In this document: piece by piece, positions 15,496 to 23,401 of the stretch | How the letters are laid out: each line of letters begins with the position of its first letter | Position numbering within the stretch: position 1 is the first letter of the stretch | IMG/VR virus record: IMGVR_UViG_3300042317_001219 | Location: 1 to 37,160 of that record | DNA from: a virus | DNA length: 37,160 nt | Reading direction: 5' to 3' (one strand) | The notes under the pieces: model-generated | What the model was told of the DNA's origin: nothing | The model's database searches: none | What the model saw: only the letters and a program-made list of their open reading frames with translations | Translations under genes and position numbers: made by a program

Positions 15496-16407
15496 ATGAG
15501 AGGATCACAATCTGGCTATATTTTACAACCTGCTAATGTTCAGGGAGCTTACGCTAACATTGCCAATCAAATTACAGAAGCTGGGCGTTACGATGCCATG
15601 GCAGAACAGTTGCGTCTTCAACAGGCGGCTGCTCGCAAGGCCCAGCAAGACAAATTAAAAACCGCCGGAATTATACTTGGTGCGGCGGTACTTACAGGCG
15701 GAGCTGCTGCTTTGGCTGCCCCTGCGGCAGCTGGAGCTGCCGGAGCCGGAGCTGCCGGGGCCGCAGGAGCCGGGGCTGGAGCTGCGGGGGCGGGAGCGTC
15801 TTCTGGCTTTTTAGCGGGGCTTGGCACTTTTGGTAAAGGTGCTATGGGAGCCCTTACAGGAAGCGGATCTGTTCCTGCTGGGACTGGAGGATTTGCTGGA
15901 GGACTTGGAGCAACCTCTGGTTTTTTAGGTAAAATGGGAACAAACATGTTGCAGTCATCAGATGATTCTCTGGCTTCATCTTTAGGCTCTTATTTTGCTC
16001 AGGCACAACAAGCCAACAAGACATCCAGTGCGTTTGAGAACACTTTTAAGGATCCGACAGTTCGCCAGGCAATGTATGGAGACATGGGCGAGGATCAAGT
16101 TAGCGCAGTAATGCAGTACGCCAAAACTTTGGGCTCACAAGATCGAGCAAATTTTTACCAGATGGCTGCGCCACAGTTGATGAAGTTTGCCCAATCTCAG
16201 CGTGAGTTTGAGCAGCAAAAACAACTGCAAGATCTTCGGTTAAGAAATGCATTTGATATTGCAGAATTAACCACTGGAGCAAAATTAAGTGGACAACGAT
16301 CCACGGGGTATTTGCGTCCTATAAATCCAAAAGATATTGGGCTTGAAAATGATGACGACGTAATGGATGTGCCTAATTTTAGGGCGGGCGTACCAAGCGT
16401 TCGTTAA
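15496..16407 (+). CDS. Ala/Gly-rich putative ejection protein (303 aa)
   Basis: Residues about 55-105 are a long Ala/Gly run beginning GIILGAAVLTGGAAALAAPA, with glycine-zipper spacing suited to packing helices in a membrane. The flanks are helical and Gln-rich (EQLRLQQAAARKAQQDKLKT before, FEQQKQLQDLRLRNAFDIAE after). Proteins like this in podophages leave the head and line a channel across the cell envelope. The context of three neighbouring internal proteins supports that reading. Alternative: a general structural protein of low complexity. Confidence 0.55.
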   Translation: MRGSQSGYILQPANVQGAYANIANQITEAGRYDAMAEQLRLQQAAARKAQQDKLKTAGIILGAAVLTGGAAALAAPAAAGAAGAGAAGAAGAGAGAAGAGASSGFLAGLGTFGKGAMGALTGSGSVPAGTGGFAGGLGATSGFLGKMGTNMLQSSDDSLASSLGSYFAQAQQANKTSSAFENTFKDPTVRQAMYGDMGEDQVSAVMQYAKTLGSQDRANFYQMAAPQLMKFAQSQREFEQQKQLQDLRLRNAFDIAELTTGAKLSGQRSTGYLRPINPKDIGLENDDDVMDVPNFRAGVPSVR

Positions 16408-16415
16408 TGTAGCTT

Positions 16416-17477
16416 ATGAATAACATAGCTGAAGATCCAATTTTTTTGTATGCTGCAAAAGCTAACGCAGATGCAATTCGCAAAAAACTTGCCGAAGAGC
16501 GCAATGAAATGCCTTTTTTGCCTTCATCTTCGCAATCCAACTCTACACCGTCAATGGCTGCGCCAGCGGCACCGCAATCTTTTTCCGCAGAAGAAGAGTA
16601 CACTAAGAAATACGAGCTGCATCGAACTAAACGCGCAAAAGCTTTTGCTAAAATAAACGAACTTTTGAGTAGTCCTGAATACATGGGACTACCTGCGCAT
16701 GTAATAGAAACGCGCAGAAAAGCTTACGAGGCAATGATTGATGAGCGATATCCTGAAATAAAGCCGTTCAATGAAACGCCTCCAGCAAAATTGATAATGC
16801 AAGAAGTTCCAGCCTTGGAAAAAAAGGATGACATGTTGCAGAACATCCGGGAGGAACTTCAAGCGGCGTCTAAAATTTCTGACAAAAAAGACAAGATGGC
16901 TCGAATAATGACCATTGTTCCAAAGTTGATTCAATCTTCTGGAACAGGTGGATCAGATGCTTTGCAGCCTGCTGAGGTAATTTTGGGTGCTCCAGAATCG
17001 CAAACGTTTTTTACATGGGCCGCAGCAACAGGCAGAGACATATCTTCTCCTGCTACTTGGATATCATTTTTTAATGATCCAAAAATACAAAGCAGCCAGT
17101 TGTTTCAAGCGGACCCTGATAGTTATCTTAAAAAGACAAAAGGGGTATATAATTCTTTGGTAAACACAAGGAATACCAGAGTTGATCGCTATCGTGAAAT
17201 GACTTCTGATAAGTGGTTGAAGACTAACACTGGATTAAAATTGTTTCCAAAGTTTGAAGATGCAGATTTGCCCGCTGAAACAACGGCACAGCAACCTGTG
17301 TCACAGCAGACACAAGCTACATTTGATGTGGTTAATGGAAGGGTTGTTCGCAAAGATGTTTTGCCGTCACAAACTTCAACAACGCCATCTGCTGTTCAAG
17401 TTCCGGTTCCTCAACCGACTGCTCCTCGCAAACGAATTAAATTTGTTTTTAAAGACGGACAACTTGTTTCTGAATAA
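16416..17477 (+). CDS. Hypothetical internal/virion protein (353 aa)
   Basis: A 353-residue charged, helical protein with Pro/Gln/Thr-rich linkers (around residues 45-60 and 288-340). No membrane segment or catalytic motif is visible. It lies between two Ala/Gly-rich internal proteins with short spacers (8 and 3 bases), so it is probably co-transcribed and may be part of the same ejected core complex. The basic C-terminus (RKRIKFVFKDGQLVSE) is notable. Function not recognised. Confidence 0.6.
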   Translation: MNNIAEDPIFLYAAKANADAIRKKLAEERNEMPFLPSSSQSNSTPSMAAPAAPQSFSAEEEYTKKYELHRTKRAKAFAKINELLSSPEYMGLPAHVIETRRKAYEAMIDERYPEIKPFNETPPAKLIMQEVPALEKKDDMLQNIREELQAASKISDKKDKMARIMTIVPKLIQSSGTGGSDALQPAEVILGAPESQTFFTWAAATGRDISSPATWISFFNDPKIQSSQLFQADPDSYLKKTKGVYNSLVNTRNTRVDRYREMTSDKWLKTNTGLKLFPKFEDADLPAETTAQQPVSQQTQATFDVVNGRVVRKDVLPSQTSTTPSAVQVPVPQPTAPRKRIKFVFKDGQLVSE

Positions 17478-17480
17478 ATT

Positions 17481-19856
17481 ATGCCGCAAGAAGCTGTACT
17501 TCCAGATGGCACGACGCTTGAGTTCCCTGATGATGCCTCTATTGAGCAAATTCAAGATGTTGTTAACAAGTATAATGTAAAGCCGGAAGCGGAAAAGCCG
17601 TCTTTTGGCAAACAAGCTCTTGAAGCTGTTGCTCCTTTTGTTAGAGGTGTTAGCCCAACCGCTTTAGGCGCAGGAGTTGGAATGGCTCTTGGTGGCCCTC
17701 CCGGCGCATTGGCAGGAGCAGCAATTGCGGACTTGGGATTGTTAGCAACCGACACAAGTGTGCATGTGCTCAATAAATATCTGGGCACAAATTACGTTCC
17801 TCCAAGTCAAACCATCCAGTCTGCACTTAGTGCGATCGGTTTTCCGGAAAGTGAAACAACTGGGGCGAAATATTCAGAAGCGGCAGCCAGAGGTGTTGCA
17901 GGAGCCCTGGGTGGAATTGCTGGAGGAGTTCGACTAGCATCTGCTGCTGCTGCTGCTGGCAGAGAAACTGGGCTAGCTGCGGCGATTGGAAAAACTTTAG
18001 CAGATCAACCGGGGCGACAAATGGTTGCTGGGGCCACTGGAGGGCTTGCTGCTGAAAAGGCTCGATCAGAACTTGAGAAGTTAGAAGTTCCGGATTGGGT
18101 GAGCACTTATGTTTTTCCTGTGGCTCAAATGGCTGCTGGGATTGCTGGAGGAGCCGCTGGCTCAATGGCCGCAGGAGCAGTATCTAAAGCCAGATCCATG
18201 CGAACCGGCCAATACCCAGCTCGCCCTGGATTAACTCCGGAAGAAACAGCGACAACCATTGCTGAGATGGAAGCAAAAGGGCAACAGGTGCCCACATCAT
18301 ATGCCTTCCCTCCAGAAGGAGTGATTGGCAGAACAGCTCAACGGCTGGCGCGAGCCGGGGCTGCTGGGGATCTTGATCAAGAATTGTTGGACTTCAGAAA
18401 CAAAGAGGTCAAAAAATTCTTTGCCGACCGAGGAATTACTCAGCCGACCAATGAGTTTCTCAAGGAAGTAACCGCAGATCTTGATCGCTTGAGGACATTC
18501 AAGATTGGACGCAACAAACAGATTACGAGCGATATTGTTGCCCAAGGAGATCAGGTTGGCTTTGTAGTGCCCGTGGACAACTCAATTTCTGTCATCGACA
18601 AGTGGATTGAAAAGTTCAAGCAAAGCAACGAGCCAGCTATGGCTGGGGCGATTCAGAAGCTGGAAGCTGCCAAGGAAGGGCTTCGAGGCAAGCCTTTAGA
18701 CGACCCTTTGTCGTCAATTTTGGACGCTTCAGGGCAGCAAATCAGTCGCCCTCCAACATTCCCTGGGAAACTGCTGTCTGAGGTTGATTTTAACCGAGAT
18801 CTTGTTGGACAATGGACTAACGATCCGAGTCTTGCGTCAGTTAAGACCCAGCTAGGCAAGGCTGCTGATGAAGTCTACGGAGCAATCAAGGACGACATGC
18901 GCTCGTTCATGCAAGACAACGGGTTGAATGCGCAGCTTTGGGATGAGGCAACTGCTCGTTTGAAAGACAGTTTTGGAGAACTGGAGTCCACAGCTTTAAG
19001 ATACGTTCTTAACAAGGGTCAAGTGCAGCCTGAAGCTGTTGAAAGGCTTTTGTTTAACAAGGCTCCCAGCCAGGTTGAATTGTTGTACAAAAACCTAAGC
19101 CCCGAGGGGCGCAGAAACGCGCAGTTTGCCCTGCTTGAAAAGGCTTACTCAGACTCGATGGATTTGGCGACCGGAGAGATCAGTACAGTGAAAGTGGAGA
19201 AAAAACTGAACGACCTTAAAAAGGAGTACGGCATTTACTTTCCTAATCCATTGGACAAAACAGAAATGGAAGGATTGACCAGGATGTTGCGACTGACGGC
19301 TCCGGCAGTTGAATTGACCGCAGATCCAGCTACAGGTCAACGTGCTGTGACACCCATGATTGGGCTTGCGCTTGCAGGAAAAGGTTTTGGCAAAGCGGCA
19401 GCGATTGCAACTACACTTGATCGTTTTGCGAGCTTTTACGAGTCTCCGGTAGCCCGAAAAATTTTGCGGGCCATACCAAAAGCGCCAGAAAACAGCCCTG
19501 AACAACTTGCGCTTGTAAAGCGGCTTGTGAACTCATACGAAATCTTTTTGGACCAGAAAGATGTTGAAGACCTTGAAAAACGGAGAGTTGCAGCAGCCTT
19601 TTTGCCGCAATTTACTGCGGTTGAAGAGATGCCTGATGGAGGCGTTGTTAAAACAGACAACTCTCTTGGGCTCAAGATGTACCAAGTCAAAGGAAAGCCT
19701 GTTCGCGTTTTTGACTCAAACAATCAACCGATTGGAATTTTTGGTTCCGAAGCAGAAGCTATAAAGAAGGCTACTGACCTGACTTACAAAAGAGTGAAGA
19801 GTGAAATCAAGAGAAAGGAAAAAATTTATGCCATTGAAGAAAAGTCCATCCGATAA
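17481..19856 (+). CDS. Large putative DNA-ejection protein (791 aa)
   Basis: The N-terminus (AVLPDGTTLEFPDDASIEQI) matches a short 'P-D-G-T-x-x-x-F-P-D-x-A-S-x-E-Q-I' motif seen at the start of many phage internal proteins. Residues about 50-90 and 130-240 contain several Ala/Gly glycine-zipper stretches (VGMALGGPPGALAGAAIADL; GGVRLASAAAAAG; GIAGGAAGSMAAGAV) able to insert in membranes. The remainder is a long charged helical body. This resembles the largest ejection protein of podophages, which helps move DNA through the envelope. Its end overlaps the next gene by 29 bases. Confidence 0.55.
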   Translation: MPQEAVLPDGTTLEFPDDASIEQIQDVVNKYNVKPEAEKPSFGKQALEAVAPFVRGVSPTALGAGVGMALGGPPGALAGAAIADLGLLATDTSVHVLNKYLGTNYVPPSQTIQSALSAIGFPESETTGAKYSEAAARGVAGALGGIAGGVRLASAAAAAGRETGLAAAIGKTLADQPGRQMVAGATGGLAAEKARSELEKLEVPDWVSTYVFPVAQMAAGIAGGAAGSMAAGAVSKARSMRTGQYPARPGLTPEETATTIAEMEAKGQQVPTSYAFPPEGVIGRTAQRLARAGAAGDLDQELLDFRNKEVKKFFADRGITQPTNEFLKEVTADLDRLRTFKIGRNKQITSDIVAQGDQVGFVVPVDNSISVIDKWIEKFKQSNEPAMAGAIQKLEAAKEGLRGKPLDDPLSSILDASGQQISRPPTFPGKLLSEVDFNRDLVGQWTNDPSLASVKTQLGKAADEVYGAIKDDMRSFMQDNGLNAQLWDEATARLKDSFGELESTALRYVLNKGQVQPEAVERLLFNKAPSQVELLYKNLSPEGRRNAQFALLEKAYSDSMDLATGEISTVKVEKKLNDLKKEYGIYFPNPLDKTEMEGLTRMLRLTAPAVELTADPATGQRAVTPMIGLALAGKGFGKAAAIATTLDRFASFYESPVARKILRAIPKAPENSPEQLALVKRLVNSYEIFLDQKDVEDLEKRRVAAAFLPQFTAVEEMPDGGVVKTDNSLGLKMYQVKGKPVRVFDSNNQPIGIFGSEAEAIKKATDLTYKRVKSEIKRKEKIYAIEEKSIR

Positions 19857-19983
19857 GGCGTTTACGTACAACCTCAAGAAGGAGCTTGGGGCCGGGGTGC
19901 CCAAGAAACAGGCACTTGCTGTTGCGTACTCCGTGCAGCGTGAAGCAGCGAAAAAAGAGGCCGCCAACAGAAGAAAACGCTAA
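19828..19983 (+). CDS. Small basic protein, DUF6496-like (51 aa)
   Basis: ATG 19828 has an upstream purine stretch (GAGAAAGG, 19811-19818), about nine bases away, that could act as a ribosome binding site. The product (MPLKKSPSDKAFTYNLKKEL, then KKQALAVAYSVQREA) is Lys/Ala-rich with a KQALAVAYSVQ core resembling a family of small phage proteins (DUF6496-like). It overlaps the previous gene by 29 bases. It is the last gene of the structural block. Function unknown. Confidence 0.65.
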   Translation: MPLKKSPSDKAFTYNLKKELGAGVPKKQALAVAYSVQREAAKKEAANRRKR

Positions 19984-20077
19984 AAAGCACAAAAAAGTTG
20001 TTGTCAGCTTGTTCTCAGCCTTGTAGGTGTTCGTCCGCCGCAATGACGCGGCATCAAACGAAAAAACACTACAAGGT
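19984..20077 (+). promoter_or_regulatory. Boundary between late and early modules with a small hairpin
   Basis: This 94-base gap separates the structural genes from the DNA-metabolism operon. It contains GCCGC (20037-20041) paired with GCGGC (20048-20052), six-base loop. TTGTCA near 20002 would be a passable -35 box, but I see no good -10 box 16-18 bases later, so a sigma70-type promoter is only a weak possibility. CAAGG just ahead of ATG 20078 is a poor Shine-Dalgarno candidate because it is very close. Confidence 0.3.
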
Positions 20078-20725
20078 ATGAAAGTAGCACAGATCAAAGA
20101 CTTAGCCAATCTTGCCGACGGCTCCACGATTGGCGAAATGCGTGTCACCATCAAGAAAGCGTTCCCTCCTCGCACTGGGAAGGGAAAGTTTGGTGACTGG
20201 AGGGTGCAGAACTGTATCATCTCGGATGGCACTGGCGAAGCTCGCGCCAGCTTTTGGCTTCCGAGTGAGATGAAAGACTTCGAGGGTCAGATGTTGACCT
20301 TGAGGAGCCAGGCTGGGAAGAAGGGGTTGGCTGGAATTTCAGTGCAGTGGAGCGACCACAGTTCATCGAATGAACTTAAAGTCACTGAGCAGGCAGCAAT
20401 CGTTGACGACGCTGGAGGTAAAGTGGCCGAGGTTGCTGCCCAGGCGGCGCGAATCCCGCAGCACAAAGCTGCTGTCAACTCTCCTGCTGACGCGAAGAAG
20501 TTTCTCTTCCAGTGTGCGCAGTTGATGGTTGATGCGATTAAGGCGTCTCACTGGGTTGGCGAGCAGGTAAAGTGTTCTCCTGAGCAGTTGCAGGCAATTG
20601 CCAGCTCACTGTTTATCTCCGGTGATCGTGCGGGTTTGTCTCGCGTGTACCCTACCGGGGTGAAGGTTGAGGAGCCCGTAAAGGAACAAGCAGACGACGA
20701 GGAGGGAGATGAAATTGGATTCTAG
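20078..20725 (+). CDS. OB-fold single-stranded-DNA-binding-like protein (215 aa)
   Basis: Residues about 10-105 look like an OB-fold nucleic-acid domain: ADGSTIGEMRVTIKKAFPPR, then GKFGDWRVQNCIISDGTGEA, then RASFWLPSEMKDFEGQML, i.e. beta strands around the 'IISDGTGEARASFW' segment shared with tRNA-anti/RPA-type OB folds. The C-terminus is acidic (KEQADDEEGDEIGF), as in single-strand binding proteins that use an acidic tail to recruit partners. It opens the replication/recombination operon. I chose ATG 20078; the earlier in-frame start (20027) lies in the hairpin region. Binding is inferred. Confidence 0.65.
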   Translation: MKVAQIKDLANLADGSTIGEMRVTIKKAFPPRTGKGKFGDWRVQNCIISDGTGEARASFWLPSEMKDFEGQMLTLRSQAGKKGLAGISVQWSDHSSSNELKVTEQAAIVDDAGGKVAEVAAQAARIPQHKAAVNSPADAKKFLFQCAQLMVDAIKASHWVGEQVKCSPEQLQAIASSLFISGDRAGLSRVYPTGVKVEEPVKEQADDEEGDEIGF

Positions 20726-20909
20726 ACCTGCGCGGCTTATGACCTGTCAGGAGATTGCTGAAATGGTCAGCGTCACTCCGCAAATCATCTACAAGCTTGT
20801 GAAGAAGAAGCAGATTCCTCACCTCCGTTTGGGAAAAATCATTCGCTTCAAAAGTGATGTGATTGAGAGATGGCTTGAATCCAGCACTGTCCATGAACAG
20901 TCGAGCTAA
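20709..20909 (+). CDS. Helix-turn-helix DNA-binding protein, MerR/excisionase type (66 aa)
   Basis: A single HTH domain: MTCQEIAEMVSVTPQIIYKL, then VKKKQIPHLRLGKIIRFKSD and VIERWLE. This is the classic HTH_17 layout (recognition helix, a wing 'IPHxRLGKxIRF', then 'xVxxWLE') shared by excisionases and small phage regulators. The gene overlaps the OB-fold gene by 17 bases and the resolvase gene by 17 bases, so it is embedded in the operon. With no integrase found, a role as transcription or replication regulator is more likely than excision. Confidence 0.75.
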   Translation: MKLDSRPARLMTCQEIAEMVSVTPQIIYKLVKKKQIPHLRLGKIIRFKSDVIERWLESSTVHEQSS

Positions 20910-21267
20910 AGGCTGCCGAGGAGAGCGCATGTGGCGCGATGAACTCCGCGAAGCTGGCTTCACCGCAAGGCGGGGTCAGCAGTTCGCCGGGGGCGCAGAC
21001 TCGCCAGATGTGATCTGTGAAGAGCTGCGCGGACTACACCAAGAGGTTAAGTTCGTGCAGACTCTCAACCTCGACAAAGCCTGTGAACAAGCCGAACGTG
21101 ACGGCAAGGGAAAGCCTTGGATCGTCGCTCACAAAAAGAACCGGACGAAGTGGAAGGTCACGATGGACGCTGAGTTGTTCTTCCGCTTACTTCGAGATGG
21201 GATGGAAACTTTCGCGACACCTGCCCCGCTGGTTTCCGGCGAGCAAGGACCGGTTTCCGGTCGATGA
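20893..21267 (+). CDS. PD-(D/E)XK nuclease, putative Holliday junction resolvase (124 aa)
   Basis: The core reads KGCRGERMW (Glu11), ARRGQQFAGGADSPDVI (Asp39), LHQEVKFVQ (Glu51-Val-Lys53), then a helix with QAERD (66-70). Spacing E ... D-x11-E-x-K ... Q matches small phage and archaeal-type resolvases of the PD-(D/E)XK fold, which resolve branched DNA before packaging. The following strand KPWIVAHKKNRTKWKVTM is also typical. I start at ATG 20893 because the family signature begins right after it; 20863 would add ten residues overlapping the HTH gene. Structure-specific cleavage is inferred from family. Confidence 0.75.
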   Translation: MNSRAKGCRGERMWRDELREAGFTARRGQQFAGGADSPDVICEELRGLHQEVKFVQTLNLDKACEQAERDGKGKPWIVAHKKNRTKWKVTMDAELFFRLLRDGMETFATPAPLVSGEQGPVSGR

Positions 21268-21301
21268 AGGTGTAATAGTTTAGCAGGGGCGCGACTGTGG
21301 C

Positions 21302-21325
21302 AACGCGCAACATAATACACTAAAC
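21302..21325 (+). repeat. Leader element, copy 1 (AACGCG...TAAACA)
   Basis: The bases before ATG 21326 read AACGCG, a variable base, then AACATAATACACTAAACA. A very similar stretch (AACGCG, then AACAAAACACATTAAACA) precedes ATG 26545 at 26515-26538. Both are A-rich, lack a Shine-Dalgarno sequence and lie just before a gene that is not overlapped by its upstream neighbour. They could be promoter or translation-leader elements. Confidence 0.35.
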
Positions 21326-21631
21326 ATGAGACATATACTTGAAATTCCACAGAACGTCGTCACCGCATTTTTTACGATGCGCGATGAAAACGGCAGCATC
21401 TACTCTGGTGTTGCCAAGGGAGAACCGCACTACACCGAAAGCCTGGCGATCTCGTTTGGGGCTTTTGTTGCGATTGTGCAGGCTATTGAGAAACTCGGAG
21501 GGCCGGAGGTCAAAGTGATCAGCGACCTGCGCAAGGTGATCGCCGAGCAGAGTCTGGAGGATGTTCGCGAAACTTTAACCGAGATTGCGGCAGCAACACG
21601 CACTTTCTTGGATGAGGAGGAGTCGAAATGA
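21326..21631 (+). CDS. Hypothetical early protein (101 aa)
   Basis: ATG 21326 lies 58 bases after the resolvase stop, one of few real gaps in this region, and carries the AACGCG-type leader upstream. The protein has a beta-like first half (VVTAFFTMRDENGSIYSGVA) and an acidic helical C-terminus (EIAAATRTFLDEEESK). Nothing catalytic is visible. It overlaps the next ATG by four bases. Not recognised. Confidence 0.6.
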   Translation: MRHILEIPQNVVTAFFTMRDENGSIYSGVAKGEPHYTESLAISFGAFVAIVQAIEKLGGPEVKVISDLRKVIAEQSLEDVRETLTEIAAATRTFLDEEESK

Positions 21632-22185
21632 GGCTCATCGTCAAATACCAAAATGGGCACATGTCAGAGCTGTTTGGGGTGTATTCCGCTCTCATGTATC
21701 ACGACGAGGCTGAAACGGCCTCTGGCGGGGCTTCTAACGCTTGCGGTGAGCAGTCCTTGTTTGCATCAATGAACGAAACTGCCCCTTTAATGATGACCGG
21801 AGGGGATGAGCAGAGGGGTGATGGAGTGGGGTTAGGTAAGATAGGGGGTGTGGGGGAAAGAGAGGAAAGGGGCGAGGAAGCGGGGAGAGAGAAGGGGAAC
21901 CCATGCATCTACAAGATGGTCTTTCGGTGCTCCGACGGGGAGACCTTTGCCCCGGTTGCCGTGCTCGATCTCGCGGTTAGCAAATTTGGGGAGCAAAGCA
22001 CTCACGAGGAGTGTGTGAAAGCGGCGCAGTGGCTCATCGCCAACCCCGGAAAGAAACGGAAGAAGAAGGGCCTTGGCACCTTCTTGATGTCATGGTTTGA
22101 CCGGGCGGCCCAGTATCGGGCAGAGCGCAGAAAGATGAACTCAGGAAATTTGCTGAATGAAGAAACTACCGACCAAGCCTGGTGA
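21628..22185 (+). CDS. Hypothetical protein with a purine-encoded low-complexity insert (185 aa)
   Basis: ATG 21628 has a good Shine-Dalgarno sequence (GAGGAGGAG, 21614-21622), unusual in this genome. Residues about 57-91 are a low-complexity Gly/Glu/Arg stretch encoded by an almost pure purine tract with many G runs (21797-21901). The flanks look ordinary: MRLIVKYQNGHMSELF before, and a Cys-containing YKMVFRCSDGETFAPVAVLD after. The C-terminus is basic (GKKRKKKGLG). The last 29 bases overlap the helicase N-part gene. The insert may be a later expansion in a smaller conserved gene. Not recognised. Confidence 0.55.
   Translation: MRLIVKYQNGHMSELFGVYSALMYHDEAETASGGASNACGEQSLFASMNETAPLMMTGGDEQRGDGVGLGKIGGVGEREERGEEAGREKGNPCIYKMVFRCSDGETFAPVAVLDLAVSKFGEQSTHEECVKAAQWLIANPGKKRKKKGLGTFLMSWFDRAAQYRAERRKMNSGNLLNEETTDQAW
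21797..21901 (+). repeat. G-rich purine tract inside a coding region
   Basis: About 105 bases with hardly any C or T and repeated runs of four or five G. Within 21840-21898 are runs GGGGG, GGGGG, GGGG, GGGG with short loops (first loop TGT), enough for a possible G-quadruplex on the + strand. It encodes the low-complexity insert of the overlapping gene. Similar words (AGGGG, GGGGAAC) recur at 31592-31701. Confidence 0.5.
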
Positions 22186-22843
22186 AGACCTGGTTCTACC
22201 GCAAGCCACAGAAGCTGAACGAGGAATAGCGAGCATTGCCCTCAATAATCCTCGAACAGTTCTGAACGTGATCGCTGAAAGAGGCTTTCAACCGGCGGAC
22301 ATCTTCGACCCAGCATCACGTGCAGCCGTTGAGGTTGTGCTCGATCTGAACGCGAAGGGCATCACGCCGGATGCTCGAGTCATCTTCGAGCGGATGCGCG
22401 AGAGGATCCCGGAGATCAGCTTTGCGACATTGACCGATTTGTACACGGTCATGCCGATCGAGTCGGCTTTGCCTGAGTTGCTCGCCATCGTGACTGCAAC
22501 GGCGAAGCGGAGGACGCTGATGGTCGTTCTCCACGAGGCAATGGGGGCCATCCACAAAACGGATCTTCCAACCGTTGAGCTTGTGCAGGATGTAGCCATG
22601 AAGGTGGATGCCATCCAGACCAAGCTTGCCCCTCCCAGACGCATGGATACTCAGTCTCTTTTGCTGGAGGCAGTGCAGCGATACGAGACTGGAGACGACG
22701 AGACTCAGCGAATCCGCACTGGCTACGAGAAGCTCGACAATCTCACACCTATCCGCTACGGCGACTTCGTTGTTGTCGGCGGCGAGACAAAGTCGGGTAA
22801 AACCATGTTCGCCCTTAACATCATTGCAAACTTAATAGCATGA
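22157..22843 (+). CDS. DnaB-type replicative helicase, N-terminal part ending just after Walker A
   Basis: A 228-residue protein. Residues about 15-125 match the DnaB N-terminal helical domain (EAERGIASIALNNPRTVLNV; GFQPADIFDPASRAAVEVVL). After a linker comes the start of the RecA-like motor: RIRTGYEKLDNLTPIRYGDF, then VVVGGETKSGKTMFALNIIA with Walker A GGETKSGKT (208-216). Translation stops 12 residues after Walker A, where a normal DnaB continues for about 200 residues. The missing half is encoded by the separate gene at 24917-25507. On its own this part could bind the nucleotide phosphates but lacks Walker B, so it cannot be a complete ATPase. The stop overlaps the next ATG (ATGA). Confidence 0.8.
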   Translation: MKKLPTKPGEDLVLPQATEAERGIASIALNNPRTVLNVIAERGFQPADIFDPASRAAVEVVLDLNAKGITPDARVIFERMRERIPEISFATLTDLYTVMPIESALPELLAIVTATAKRRTLMVVLHEAMGAIHKTDLPTVELVQDVAMKVDAIQTKLAPPRRMDTQSLLLEAVQRYETGDDETQRIRTGYEKLDNLTPIRYGDFVVVGGETKSGKTMFALNIIANLIA

Positions 22844-23154
22844 AACTTATCAACTTAACACCACACGACATTAAGGTTGGGGACATGGTGATCCCTGCAT
22901 CGGGAGAGATTGCGCGCATGAACGTCAGCACGATGGATGCTGGTCAGATTGAAGGCATTTCGATTGTGGAAACCCGCATCCTTGGCTTCAGTGGAATCCC
23001 TGAGCCCACACCTGGCACGGCCTACATTGTGCCGTCTATGGTCCGGGTACAATTCCCTAAACGTCGTGATCTACTCAGCCCTTCCAAATTTCTTCGAGAC
23101 CGACACGGTTCAATCACCGGTTGTTTGGGATTGGAGATTAACCCCGAACAGTAA
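22840..23154 (+). CDS. Conserved hypothetical protein, NLTPHDI-type (104 aa)
   Basis: ATG 22840 overlaps the helicase N-part stop. The product begins MKLINLTPHDIKVGDMVIPA, followed by an R-(V/I)-type segment, IPEPTPGTAYIVPSMVRVQF, and KRRDLLSPSKFLRDRHGSIT. This 'NLTPH-x-I ... PEP-x-x-GT-x-YIVS ... R-x-DLLSP-x-x-x-RD' pattern belongs to a small family spread in phages and bacteria with no function known to me. It is the first gene inside the interval separating the helicase halves. Confidence 0.65.
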   Translation: MKLINLTPHDIKVGDMVIPASGEIARMNVSTMDAGQIEGISIVETRILGFSGIPEPTPGTAYIVPSMVRVQFPKRRDLLSPSKFLRDRHGSITGCLGLEINPEQ

Positions 23155-23167
23155 GCACCACACCCAC

Positions 23168-23401
23168 ATGAACATTGCACCCATCAGTTCAGTCTACCAA
23201 GTCGCCAGTTACATGCAGTTGCGTCCGCTTGTGAAAGCGGTCGTGGATAGCCTGGATCGCATGCCGAAAACCAGTCTCCCAACGGAGATTCCGGGGACGG
23301 TCCAGTCACATGCCAGAATGCCCGCGGTAACGCTCTACACGCAACACGGTGAAGTCATCCGAAAGTCAGCAGAGAAAGGACATTTAATCGGACACGCATG
23401 A
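23168..23401 (+). CDS. Hypothetical protein (77 aa)
   Basis: ATG 23168 follows the previous stop by 13 bases; a longer in-frame start at 22937 would overlap the whole preceding gene, so I reject it. The protein is basic with no membrane segment (begins MNIAPISSVYQVASYMQLRP). Its stop overlaps the kinase ATG (ATGA at 23398). Not recognised. Confidence 0.55.
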   Translation: MNIAPISSVYQVASYMQLRPLVKAVVDSLDRMPKTSLPTEIPGTVQSHARMPAVTLYTQHGEVIRKSAEKGHLIGHA

